Assembly (NCBI GenBank): GCA_009746045.1 | Contig: RPFO01000104.1 | Span: 2,556,948-2,620,947, forward strand | Source of the DNA: Mesostigma viride | Taxonomy: Eukaryota > Streptophyta > Mesostigmatophyceae > Mesostigmatales > Mesostigmataceae | DNA: 64,000 bases | Direction of reading: 5' to 3' | Shown: positions 33,258-44,500 of the stretch, one piece after another | Numbering within the stretch: position 1 is the stretch's first letter | Layout: each line of letters starts with the position of its first letter | Translations under genes and position numbers: made by a program | Notes under the pieces: generated by a model | Told to the model about the DNA's origin: nothing | The model's input: the letters and a program-made list of their open reading frames with translations, nothing else | Databases searched by the model: none

Positions 33258-34513
33258 TCAAAGAAACCTCCCGCCATGGTCAACACTACGACGCGCACCT
33301 GGAGGAGCGTTAAAGCGAAAGCCCGGAGCCCTCACAAAGTTGGGCACGACCCAGTGGAGGAATGCCTCTCCCTGGCACGGAGCATAATACATACTTGGGA
33401 TACGGCCAACCTTTCGAGGTTTACCATCTACCATGTATTTTGGCAGCTCGATCCCGCTTGGGGCCGTATCGCGTACCAGAACCCTCTGCATGGCGTCGAT
33501 TCTAGGCAGTCCTGGGGTCGCGGGGCCGCTCTCCCTGGGTGCAAGTCGAAGCAGATCAGCTCGCGCATGAAGCCTCACTCCACATACGCATGAGTTCCTG
33601 CCTCAAAGTGCAGCGGTTGCGGTCGGTGATGGTCCGCGCTGCGGACGGCCACGAACGGCGATGGTGGGAGCTCAATGTAGATGGGAACACCCCAAAACTC
33701 GCGTAAGGGGCGTACTCGCTGTGGGCCGGGAAACGCGCTGACGTAGGCGCCTACCGTACGTCCTGATGGCGCCGGTCGAGCCACCGCCCGAGCCGACAAG
33801 ACCACGCTCTGTCCCAATCTGGCCGTGGGTCGCGCTCCAGCACCCGCAATCTCCGCCAGAGGCATAGAGTCGGCATCCACAAGTCCCATACCTGGAGGAG
33901 GCGGTGCTGAATTCTGAGGGGCCCGTGCGATCAAAGACCCCTGCGCGGGAGATATGAAGCCCACCGCTGGTATCGGGCCACGCCTCTCTGGTATATGTGC
34001 GCGGGACGTCTCCACGCGGGCCACCCGCTCGGAGTAAGTTTGCGCTTCTCGTCGCGGACTCTGGGAATCTGCGGAGACGCTGCCTGCCGACACCTCGTAC
34101 GTTCGTACATGCGCGACGTCTAACTTCTCGCTGGGCATCCGGTCCCAATTGGGGTCGTTTCTTGTTGCGCTCGATACCCTCGGAATCCAGCTTAGTCGGG
34201 TTGGTCGAGCCGCCCGTTCGCCGGGTCGGTCCCGTCCCGACAAGAATTAACTGTCATTCCGCCCGTTCCCTGGGTCCGAATGGTTCGCACGGCCGGCATC
34301 ACCGTCCTGTTGCTGGATCGGTGTCACCGCAGGTGCATGTGACAGAACCGCCCGCGTTCGCCGAGTCGGCCCTGCTTGCACATGGCGTTGGTCAGGAGTC
34401 TGAGGCTCCGCCAATGGCTGCGTGATGTTCATGTCCATGTCCATCCTCAAGTCGACGTTGTCAGCGAACAACGATATCTCTTGCTCCTCGCTGTCGGGCT
34501 GCTGTGGAAGCAT
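33258..34513 (-). CDS. Unknown - strand ORFs downstream of gypsy fragment
   Basis: Three consecutive frames on the - strand (34513-34247, 34243-33575, 33578-33258) have reasonable composition. The largest, 222 codons, is Pro/Arg/Ala-rich with no motif I recognise. They follow the gypsy chromodomain in the same direction. They could be remnants of an extra ORF of that element, or of another element, or spurious. I assign no function. Confidence 0.25.
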
Positions 34514-34720
34514 CTGCGATCATTGCGCACTCGAATTAAGGCGTGTGAGTGTGAAAAAGGGGTACGCTTGATACTATGCTCTTAGACCCAATTACCACGA
34601 TGGTGCGTACATGCATCGGCGTGAATAACTCAAGTGCCTTCGCGGTGCCCATCCTAGCGTACACGTGATCAGTCAAGCCAGTTGTCCTAGCGCCCCCACC
34701 ACTGCTACCTTCGCGGTAGC

Positions 34721-35636
34721 CTAGTGGAGGGCATGCTTGGCCTTATACTCGCAAAGCAAACGTTCATACCCTTCTAGCTCATTCTCGGTTCGCCACGAAT
34801 CCTCGTAATCATGCTGAGCAAAACGCCACCGTACGCGATACTGTCGCTGTCTACCTCTCGATCGATCCCATGACGCTTGATGTCCCGGTGCATGGTCCAC
34901 GATCTCGGCCACAGGTCTCGTCATCCTGCCGGTTCTCCAGTCTCGGGGTTGTACTGTACTCGACAGGGGCCGGTGCCAGGGTTGAGCCGACCTTAGATGG
35001 AGTTCTGGTGGTATAACTTGAGCTGGTCTCGATGGAAGTTAGAGGAAGTGTTCCAGGAGCTCGGGATGTCCACCTTGAACATCACATCTCCGAGCTTCTC
35101 CAGAACCTAAGTTGTGTGGCCCCAGGAACATAGGACGGAGCTTTGTCTTGAGCTCACCCTCTACCTTCTCAGAGAAACGTCCAAGGCGGGGGCCTTCCAC
35201 CAGTACCCAGTCGCCCACCTCGATGGCCGGCGTGCGCGCATCTAGGCGGCCAGCAGTCCTCGCCATGTAGCGCTCGGCTGCCGCCCGGTAGCCCTTGACC
35301 GCACTGTCATGGGCCTGGCGCATCTGGACCAGTAGCCGAGGTCTCTACCCCTTCGAGGGTGTCTCGCCGGACCGACTTCTCAGCTAAGGCTGGGCTCGTG
35401 AGAAGGTCAGTCAGCGTGAGCGGATGCCTGCCCGTGTTGAGGAGGAATGGTGTGAAGCCATGATCGGCTGCCTGGGGGGCGTTATTCAGATAGAACTCCA
35501 CCAAGCCCAAGAACTCTTCCCAGTTGCTTCCCACCGCGTCGGTGTAGTGGCGCATGGTCTCTTGCACTGTGCGGTTCAGCCTCTCCACCAGGTGGGAGGA
35601 CGAGCTGCACCCTCATGATCTATCACGCTATGCCCA
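34721..35636 (-). pseudogene. Ty3/gypsy integrase C-terminus and chromodomain fragment
   Basis: On the - strand, ERLNRTVQETMRHY, WEEFLGLVEFYLNNAP and TPFLLNTGRHPLT (35588-35307) are the end of a gypsy integrase core. A second frame (35323-35039) has the GDWVLV linker, and 34924-34721 encodes a chromodomain (PVAEIVDH, QYRVRWRF, DSWRTENELEGYERLL). The frame changes between these parts, so it is inactive. The 5' side is cut off at 35637 by a LINE tail (TTAATTAATTAATTAA). Chromodomain elements (chromoviruses) are common in plants and fungi. Confidence 0.85.
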
Positions 35637-36600
35637 GCTAATTAATTAATTAATTAAACTCGTGCTCCCGTTGGGGAGTCACGGAGCACCGAAGTGCTTT
35701 TAATCCCTGTGTGTGCACTACAGGAGAAAGGGCAGAGACCCCCAGTCTCCTTCATGCCAAAGGCATGCCACAGCTGCAATCGGGCGCGGCTAGCGAAAAG
35801 GACAGGCTAACGATCCGGCAAACTGTGGGTGCAATAAGACCCATGTGAGCATATCATAGCAAGGAGCGTGGGCAAGTAATCTGAACATAGCCAGGGCGTA
35901 GCATGGCTGTACTAGGACTAGGCTAAGGCTATGGCTGGTTGTGTACCGTGCGTTGGCGGCACGTGACTAGGTGTGTTGGCACAGCTAGGCATGGCTGCCT
36001 TAGCGGCAGTGACGCCAATGGTTACAAGCTAGGGCTATTGCTATTCTAGCCCGCTGGGGGCGTCCACATCTTGTGGTTGATCATCAGGTCCCCGCCCCTC
36101 CAGTACACCTTGGGCTTCTGGGGGTCCTGCTTATGGCGGAGGTATTCCGGCCACAGGTCGCGTCGCTGCTGTTGCTGAGCGGGGGTGAGGTCGTCATCCA
36201 GCGTCCAGGTGAGGTCGTGCAACCGCTTGCGACGAGAGAGGAACCGCTGCTTATCCTCAGGGGAGGGGAAGGTGAGTAGGACTGGTGGGGGGGCCGCCTT
36301 GTCCCGTGAGTGGGGAAGGCGGTGGCACCCACGCAGTTCTACCTCACCTACCAGGCCCATGAGGGTAAGAAGCTGGTTCTTGAGCTCGTCAGCAAGAGAG
36401 GTTGACGTCTCACCTGGCTTCTGGGGGAAGCGACGTAGCACCACTCGGCACTGCCCAGCTAAGGGGGAGCATGTCATGTGGGGGAAGATCATCATGGCTA
36501 TACAAGAGCTAGGGCATGGCTTCTCGACAGAGAGCGTCTCTCTGTATAGGCATAGCATGGCTAAATTCTTAAATGCAGCATCCATGGGAGGTCCCATTAT
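35637..36600 (-). pseudogene. LINE family C: ORF1 relic and 3' UTR
   Basis: The - strand frame 36597-36046 encodes an L1-type ORF1-like RNA-binding domain: GCHRLPHSRDK, PPPVLLTFPSPEDKQRFLSR, LDDDLTPAQQQQRRDLWPEY and KVYWRGGDLMINHK. About 390 bp of UTR follow, then a hairpin around CTCCCCAACGGGAG and a TTAA tandem tail at 35637-35656. The ORF2 (endonuclease and reverse transcriptase) is absent between ORF1 and the tail, so the copy is internally deleted or is a derived, ORF1-only element. It interrupts the gypsy integrase. Confidence 0.65.
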
Positions 36601-36732
36601 AGGATAGGCAAATTAAAATTAAATTATAACATGCCCGCCGTTGGGAGATCATGTAGCACATATTCCATGATGGATGGGTGGGGTGAAGGATTAGCCGCGT
36701 AATCGAACTATCCTAACTCTAAGCTATCTAGT

Positions 36733-39700
36733 CTAGAAAATCCTAACTACACTACTCATCAAAATGCCTCCTCCTCTTGGGGGGAGGGGGCTTGCCCACA
36801 GGGTCGGGCGTGTGAGCCTAGCTTGACAATCTTCTGCCACCGCGTCTTGTCCTGCATGCATGGCAGTCCAAAGACGAGAGAGAGAGTGGATGCGGTTCTC
36901 AAACTGGGCTGGGACCACTATATAGGTCGTCCAGCAACATCTGGATGTAGTTCGTGACAGGTTTCCCTACGGCTTTTGGGAATGCCCTTGGGGCCAGGCC
37001 AGGTCAGAATGTGGCGCCCTCGCTGGCCAAGCCGCTGGGGGCCGGCCAGACCAAGGGCGGTGTCGACCTGGCTGGTGCGAGCAAGGTGTCCTACAAATGC
37101 TATCCTACACTGCATGCCTAATCTCGTCCGAAATACGAGGCATACCATGATACAAAGACTCTGATGACGGGCGCTCGGAAAACCCTACGTTAAGGACCTG
37201 TCGGAGCATCCTGTAAACCGTGCCGTTGAGCCTAGCTGCCAGTTTTCTCAAGAGTGTGATTGTCCACGCCTCGACGCCATACGTGAGCACCGTGAGGACG
37301 AGGACCTTGAAGAGCATGCGCTTGCGATGCTCGCCCAGGCCCTTCGAGCGCCAGTAGGTGTTGAGCGAACGGAGCCTGCTGGCCCAGGCCAGGCCGATGC
37401 GGGTGTCCGGCCACATCATCTGCAGTGTCAGGGAGCCAACTCCCCAACAGTTTGAAGCGATCGCGGAACGGGACCTCCGTCCCGTCGAGCAGGTGCGGCA
37501 GCGGCGGTGTACTGGAGGCCCCAATCACCATCGCCTCAGTTTTGACACTAATCTCCAACCCCACCGGCGCCCGCGCCTCTGGCCAGGCCCAGCCAGACAG
37601 TCCAGCCAGGTCTGAATGTGCTCGGGGCTCGCGATGAGGGTGGTGTCATCTGCATAAATCAGGTCGGCAAGGCGGTAACCAGGTCTAACCCCGCCGTGCT
37701 CTTTCTCGTTAAGGATGCCCAAGCCTGGCTCGAGCAGTAAAGCGCGCACGTGCCCCGGCGCATGACGTGATCCACGACAATAATGAACAGGTATGGGGAC
37801 AGGACACAACCTTGCCACACCCCGTGGTGAAGGGGGAAGTGGTGGGGTGGTGCCTTCCGCAGTCCGCACTACTGCCTGTGAGCCCTCGATCATACAGTCG
37901 GCAAATGGCAGCAATAAACGCAGGTGGTACCCGATCCAGAGCTAGGATGGCCCAAAGAACCTCCCAGAGAACCGTGTCAAAGGCCTTGATATAGTCAACA
38001 AAAATGAAGACCAGCTAGCGGCAAACTGTCAGGGGGAAGGCGACGCACCTCCTCCATCAACCGGCGCGCGACAAACACAGCCATGACAGTGTTACGACCA
38101 CGACGGAAACCCATCTGAGACTCACCCAGGTGTGGGTCCAGCGCGGCGCGGAGCCTGTGCAGCATCATGTGCATGAAGACCTTCAGCGCGGCGCTCTGGA
38201 GGCCCGAGACACCCCGGTAGTTACCGGGGTCAGCAGCAGAGCCCTTCTTGTACAGCATGACGCGGATGGCCGTCTGCCACTCAGCAGGCGGAGGCTCGTC
38301 AGAGAGCAGGACACGGTTGCAGAACGCCAGCAGAAGATCCCTAACCGCCGGATCAGGGGTCTTCAGTCAGCATGCAGCTCAGCAGAAAGGTGCATGGTCG
38401 GCACCGACCGCCGCATCGTACCACAGGCGAGCAAGGGCGCCGTCCAATTCCTTCAAAGTGAAGGGGGGGACGGCCTCCTCGGTGGCAAGGCAGCCCTCCT
38501 GCAAGGCGGGGACTTGGTAGTCCGCGGCCGAGGAGGGGGGCGCTGGCGGCGGCGGGGGTCCGGCGACCCCGAGGTGGGCGGCCGTCTCGGGGTGAAGCGG
38601 CGGGGGGGGGGGCGCGAGCCCCACCGGTCAAGGAAACATTGTGGGCCAACCAGCGGTCAAGGCTGACCGGCGCCGTGCCGTCCCCCGTGTGCTCCACCGG
38701 GGTGCGCTGCCGCCGGCCGCCGAGCCGGTCGAGGTGGTACCACATGTCCTTGCCCTGGTTGCGAGCCTGGCAGACCTTGGCATCCGCGATGCACTGCATG
38801 GGCCACCTCCGCGTCCTGAGCGTGCTCGTAGGCCTCCACGAGGGCGGCCTTGAGCACTGGTTTCTGCAGCGGGTCCCGGTTACGCTTGAGGCGGTGCCGG
38901 GCGGCCAAGACCTTGGGGTCCTGGCGGTAGAGCGGGCCGGGGCGGCGGCGGGGCATCAGACCGGCAGGTGCCGGGCCGCCAGCAACGGGGCACGGGCCGC
39001 AAAGCCCGCAAAAATGGCGGCGTTGGGGGCACCCTTGTCCAGCTCGTCGACGTCCGCCCGGGCGCCCAGGGCCGACAGGTACTCCCGTCGGCACCGGTTC
39101 AGCTCGTGCTCGGCGTCCGTCCAGTCCTCAGGATCTCCCCGGACCGGGCGTGTGAGCAGACCAGTCAGGGCGGACCACTGGGGCGCGGCGCGCGCAGGGA
39201 CGTGGAACCGGAGCCGAATGGTCGCGCGCACCAACCGGTGCATGGTCAGAGCACACCGTGGGCGTGTCAAACACTCGGGCGTCCAGAACCGAGGTGCAAC
39301 TGGGCTGCCGTACCACCACGTTGTCCAAACAGGCCTGACGGCCGTTAGGGCCACGAAAAGTAACCAAGTCCTGTGAGGGACGTTGGAAGTGGCAGTTGAC
39401 AGCAACCATCCCGCTATCCCGCAAAAAGGCAGAAAACAGGGGCCTGTTGTCGTTAGCTTCCGTGTCAGCAGGCGCAAAGCGACTGCCAGCAGTGCCCACG
39501 GGGAGTGTGGCATTGGCGTCGAGCAGCATAACCAAAAAGTGGCGGGCAGGGGTGACCCCCTCTAGGCTATGCAAGGACAGCTCGAAGAACTGCTGGCGTT
39601 CCAACTCAGGTAGACCACTATGGGGTGCATAGCCCACCCCCACCGTGAGGTGGTGCTTAGACCGCCCCTCGACGGAGGTGAAATGTGCTACCATAAGGCG

Positions 39701-40189
39701 TGGCGTTAGGAACTGAAGCGTGCGCTGAGGCTAGCAACTGCCAGCGGCGAACACAAAAGACCAACACCACCTTGGCCTGGCGTCCCACTTCCAGCGAAGT
39801 AGAAACGCCAACCGCCTGCAAGGCGGTTAGTGCTCACCGTGCCAAATGGCCCCGTGCGACGGTGCTCCTGCACACCTAGAATAGATACACGATGTGCAAT
39901 GCAAAATGCGACGAGCTCCTCTACCCGGCAGCTATGGTCGTCATGAATCTGCTAGCAATGTGCATGCGTTGAAAGTGGCAAGGGCCAAGGATGCCTGCTG
40001 GCCCACCAGGGGAGCACGGCGATGGATGATGGGGGTGGATGCGGCGGGGGGTGGTGGTGGGGGTGGAACGGGGGGGGTAAGGGAAGCGGAGGAAATAGTG
40101 CTTTTCATCGCATTTATTTTGTCCTGCAAGCGTAGGATGCGAGCCTGCTGGCGCTTGCTCGGGGTATTCGGGGTTGGGGCTGATTGCAC
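36733..40189 (-). pseudogene. LINE ORF2: AP endonuclease and reverse transcriptase
   Basis: Endonuclease part: ALATFNACTLLADS (about 39970), VSILGVQEHRR (about 39875), GVGYAPHSG, LVMLLDANATLP, SDHAPVGA (about 39240). Reverse transcriptase: LYKKGSAADPGNYRGVSGLQ and SQMGFRRGRNTVMA (38240-38090), the LIYADDTTLIA active-site box (about 37650), GLEISVKTEAMVIG (37560), then the thumb region VLTVLTYGVEAW (37270) and RIAFVGHLART. The parts lie in different frames (shifts near 39100-38800, 38360, 37980, 37550 and 37140), so this is a pseudogene. No zinc-knuckle or RNase H was seen after the thumb. Confidence 0.85.
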
Positions 40190-40490
40190 AACGCCGAGGC
40201 GTAGGTATAATCTAGCAAACGTTGGGTTTTACGAATCTGACAGTTGACAGATGAGGTTGTAGCCCAAAATACCGGCACCACCATGGCTTTCACCCGACGG
40301 TTAGGTCGAGGCATGGTAGTGGAACGGGACTGTTTAGAGGCTGTCCCCGAAGCCTGTTAGCCACGAGCCGACGAGGAAGGTTGTCTACCTACGGACACCA
40401 CCTGGGAGGCAGCACCTGTCCTGCTAGACACCTCACGAGACTCCGCTCCGGGGGTGTTAATCTGAACACCTTTAAGCTGTTTCCCATCAA

Positions 40491-41265
40491 TTAATTAAAG
40501 AATGCTGCGAAGGAGCCATCCTGAAGCAGACGCAACTTAATGCGCTTACCCGGGGTCTCGAACTGCTTGGTCTCCTGGACGATGGTGCTGTTCCACACCG
40601 CGCTCCTCGCCTTCAGTTGAGCCGGCGTGTAGTCCTCGTCGAGGCTGAAGTCACCGCGCTGGAGCAGACGACGTGCTCCCAGCACGAGGCGTTTGTCGCA
40701 CGTGCATGGAGGCCATGGTGACGACGACCAGGCCTGAGAGGGCCTGGCAGCCGAATGGTGCACGTTCAATGGCAACACGGTTAGAAAGTGGAGCTGCAGC
40801 TTCCCCAGAAACGCTGTGCCACGCAGCTCCGGCATCGGCAAGGGAGTGTGCTGTCTTATGTGCTGCCGCGCCTTTCTGGAAGCCTTTGATTACCATATTG
40901 CGTTGGCGTTGCTGCACTGCATTCTGGGTGACCGCAGCGGTAGCTGCAGACTTGGCCGCCTGTTGAACGATGGTGGTCAACTGCTTGCCGGTGACATCGG
41001 CAAACGTGGTATTTTTGGCAGGGGCTGCCATGGCTTTCTTCAGCTCTAGCAATTGTGCTGTCGCAGCTGCAGACGCCTCCGTCAGGACCTTAATTATGTC
41101 GCCCTGCACGGTCGTAAAAGACTGACAGTGCGAGGTGCTGCAGCTGCACGGTAACATCGGTCGCGGGTGCTGGCCTGGCGATGGCTGTCGCCGGCAGCTC
41201 GACAAGTTCAGGGAAGCACGAAATAAGACAGGCAAGCCGACGAACGCTGGTCTGCCTCGATCCAA
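40491..41265 (-). pseudogene. LINE ORF1 (RNA-binding protein) relic
   Basis: Frames 41265-40651 and 40841-40491. The first has an Ala/Gln-rich helix (AAKSAATAAVTQNAVQQRQR, VIKGF); the second ends with FSLDEDYTPAQLKARSAVW and a basic tail, matching the LDDDLTPAQ...RRDLW segment of the ORF1 relic at 36100. Order and strand fit ORF1 of the LINE at 36607-41300. Confidence 0.65.
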
Positions 41266-41330
41266 TGAGGCCAGTCATCCGAAGCAGCCTCCATAACCTG
41301 GCCGCTCGTAGGGTGGCGAATCGGGGCGTA

Positions 41331-42794
41331 GTTACGTTAAATAGTGCCGGAACCTTTTGCCGCCTGAGGCAAATCGGGCCGGAACACTATTTTGCCCGGA
41401 ATAACCACTTCCGAGCACCCAAGTTAATTCGGCCGAATTAACTTGGGTGCTCGGAAGTGGTTATTCCGGGCAAAATAGTGTTCCGGCCCGATTTGCCTCA
41501 GGCGGCAAAAGGTTCCGGCACTATTTAACGTAACTAAAACCTGGCCTCGTGGAGGGGGGACGAAGAGCCCGAGACATCCGCCTAGGCCGCTGAGCACGCA
41601 CCACTAAATGCGCCGGAGCTGCCTCAGTGAGGATTCGAACCCCTGACCTCCAAGGTGCACAGGTTTTAGTTACGTTAAATAGTGCCGGAACCTTTTGCCG
41701 CCTGAGGCAAATCGGGCCGGAACACTATTTTGCCCGGAATAACCACTTCCGAGCACCCAAGTTAATTCGGCCGAATTAACTTGGGTGCTCGGAAGTGGTT
41801 ATTCCGGGCAAAATAGTGTTCCGGCCCGATTTGCCTCAGGCGGCAAAAGGTTCCGGCACTATTTAACGTAACTAAAACCTGGCCTCGTGGAGGGGGACGA
41901 AGAGCCCGAGACATCCGCCTAGGCCGCTGAGCACGCACCACTAAATGCGCCGGAGCTGCCTCAGTGAGGATTCGAACCCCTGACCTCCAAGGTGCACAGG
42001 TTTTAGTTACGTTAAATAGTGCCGGAACCTTTTGCCGCCTGAGGCAAATCGGGCCGGAACACTATTTTGCCCGGAATAACCACTTCCGAGCACCCAAGTT
42101 AATTCGGCCGAATTAACTTGGGTGCTCGGAAGTGGTTATTCCGGGCAAAATAGTGTTCCGGCCCGATTTGCCTCAGGCGGCAAAAGGTTCCGGCACTATT
42201 TAACGTAACTAAAACCTGGCCTCGTGGAGGGGGGACGAAGAGCCCGAGACATCCGCCTAGGCCGCTGAGCACGCACCACTAAATGCGCCGGAGCTGCCTC
42301 AGTGAGGATTCGAACCCCTGACCTCCAAGGTGCACAGGTTTTAGTTACGTTAAATATAAATAGTGCCGGAACCTTTTGCCGCCTGAGGCAAATCGGGCCG
42401 GAACACTATTTTGCCCGGAATAACCACTTCCGAGCACCCAAGTTAATTCGGCCGAATTAACTTGGGTGCTCGGAAGTGGTTATTCCGGGCAAAATAGTGT
42501 TCCGGCCCGATTTGCCTCAGGCGGCAAAAGGTTCCGGCACTATTTAACGTAACTAAAACCTGTGCACCTTGGAGGTCAGGGGTTCGAATCCTCACTGAGG
42601 CAGCTCCGGCGCATTTAGTGGTGCGTGCTCAGCGGCCTAGGCGGATGTCTCGGGCTCTTCGTCCCCCCTCCACGAGGCCAGGTTTAACTTATACGTTAAA
42701 TAGTGCCGGAACCTTTTGCCGCCTGAGGCAAATCGGGCCGGAACACTATTTTGCCCGGAATAACCACTTCCGAGCACCCAAGTTAATTCGGCCA
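41331..42794. repeat. Array of perfect long palindromes alternating with a tRNA-like cassette
   Basis: Palindromes: 41331-41534 (204 bp), 41660-41881 (222 bp), 41997-42218 (222 bp), 42335-42562 (222 bp plus a 6-base insertion in the left arm), and a left arm only at 42680-42794. Arms are identical by eye; the centre is AATTCGGCCGAATT. The ends read CAGGTTTTAGTTACG and its complement. Between them lies a cassette of about 115-125 bp with a GGTTCGAATCC B-box. Three cassettes share one orientation, and the fourth (42563-42679) is inverted. No coding capacity. Confidence 0.9.
42563..42679 (+). mobile_element. tRNA 3'-half-like cassette (SINE-like), inverted copy
   Basis: On + it reads GCACCTTGGAGGTCAGGGGT, then TCGAATCCTCACTGAGGC, like the anticodon arm, T arm and acceptor 3' strand of a tRNA. 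An unrelated stretch to CCACGAGGCCAGG follows. The A-box and 5' half are missing and the T stem is imperfect, so it is not a tRNA gene. Three copies on the - strand lie at 41535-41659, 41882-41996 and 42219-42334. Confidence 0.7.
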
Positions 42795-43429
42795 CGTAAC
42801 TGGCGTCGTTGTCGTTGCGGAGCTTCAGCACGCTTATCACAGCGGCGTCGTTGTAGGCGAGTAAGGTAGCGATGTCTGCCAGGCTCAAACGCTGGCCTGG
42901 CACGTAGAATGATGAGGGAATGGAGGCCGGCAATTAGGAGGTTTCAGCCTCTAGATATCGGAGTTGCTTCCGAAGTCTTGCGCTGCTTGTGCATGAGCGG
43001 CGTTCTCGGCGGCGACATTGCTGTCATTGGCGATTTTGTTTGCTGCAATGTGCATGGGCATCAATAGACTCGACAGGAGCAGAAGACGATGCGGGGGCCT
43101 CCTGGCATATCTACGTTGAATAACACCTAGACGATGGCATGCAGGGGGCGCAGGCGCACTGATCACGTGCGTGGTGCCGCCATAACGTGCAGAAAAATAG
43201 CGATATCTGCTGGGCAGGCCGCTGGCGATAACTTGCGAAATCCTGGGCGATGGCTGCCAAAAATTAGATCAGCGTGTTCGTCATCAAAAGGAGAGTCTGT
43301 TGCAATTTACCCGACCAAATTTTATGCCCGGAGTCAAAAGTTATGAGCATTCTCGGCATCCATAGCTCGGCACACCGTAAACCGCGAGAGTGGAGGTTTT
43401 GCATCTGAGGTTTTGCATCTGATTATAGG

Positions 43430-44500
43430 CATGGCTTGGCTAAATTCTGAAAGGCAACATCCATGGGGGCCATTATGGGCGCACATGCGCGTGGGCCACA
43501 TGCTAGGCTAATAAGCCTGACTAATGTGCACTACTGGTATATATTCCCTAGTCTGAGGTGGCAGGAGGTGCCTGCCAGGGCTTGTGGTCAACATGGATGA
43601 CCGCCCCCCTCCAGTATACCGGCTTCCCCCCTGCGCTCTGCCGTAGCTGAAGGTAGGTCGGCCATAGCTCGCGTCGCCGCTGTTGCTGCATGGGCCAGGG
43701 TCAAGTCGTCGTCCAGCGTGAAGTGCATGAGTCTCCGAGAGCTTCTTGCGGCATTTAAGGAACGCTGGCCAGCTTGTCCACCATGTACTTAAAGGTGAGG
43801 AGCACGGGTGCCGGGCCAGCCTTCCCCCGCGCGCGGGGGAGGCGGACAGCCGACATCCGCAGCTCACCAGTGAGTTGCATGGGGGCAAAAATGTCGCGCT
43901 TAAATCATTGCCTCAAGAAGGCTCGTGGAGGTCTCACCTGCCGGCTGGTCGAAGTGCGTGACGATGACATTGTGGCTGCGCTTGGCGATCGATGTCGGCT
44001 TCCTCGTGAAGGTCGAGGGCTTGTTGCTTGAGTTGTGCCGTGATGGTGGAGGTGGTGGAGGTGGTGTGATGCTTAAGCAAGTCCGCCCAGGTGGAGGGAG
44101 CATCGCCGCCCGGGCCAGCAGGTGCCGGCTGGACGGCGATGTCCTTCACCGCCTAGCTGGGCGGTGAGGCCGGCGGTGTCATGCAAGCACTCAAGCCGGG
44201 GCGGTGGCGGTGGCTTGAAGGCGTTGGTCGAGGTCGAGGAGCTGGGCTTTGATGTCGGCAGTGGAGGCGGAAATGGCAGTGGAGGTGGAGGCCGGCAGCG
44301 GTGGAAATGTGAGGAAGTTTGAACAGTAGCCAGCGTGCCACCCATTGCTGCTAGGTCGGCAGCAAGGGGGGTCACGTGCTGCTGAAAGGCTTTCGTGAGG
44401 ATGGAACGGAGGGTGGGGGCGGAAATGGATGGAGCCCAGATCTCGCCGTCAGAGCGCTGGAGAAGGGAGTTGATCGAGGACGGCATGCTCCACATCACCT
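43430..44500 (-). pseudogene. LINE ORF1 relic (third copy)
   Basis: - strand frames include a Pro/His-rich N-terminal part with RSILTKAFQQHVTPLAADLA (44400) and a degraded RNA-binding part ending near 43560 with the pattern KPVYWRGAVIHVDHKPW, equivalent to KVYWRGGDLMINHKMW at 36060. Downstream, GGCATGGCTTGGCTAAATTC and ATCCATGGGGGCCATTAT match 36546-36600. So it is another copy related to family C, broken by frameshifts. Confidence 0.6.

Larger units (their letters stand above)
36607..41300 (-). mobile_element. LINE family B, near full length, frameshifted
   Basis: ORF1, then ORF2 with apurinic endonuclease and reverse transcriptase, then a 3' UTR with hairpin and AATTAAAATTAAATTATAA-type tail at 36610-36630. 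The length of 4.7 kb is normal for a non-LTR element of plants or algae. The 5' end lies close to the palindrome array at 41331. Several frame shifts make it non-functional as read. Confidence 0.85.

Noticed and set aside
41882-41996. Functional tRNA genes in the palindrome array
   Set aside because: Only the 3' half is present, the T stem has mismatches and no A-box or 5' acceptor strand is found.
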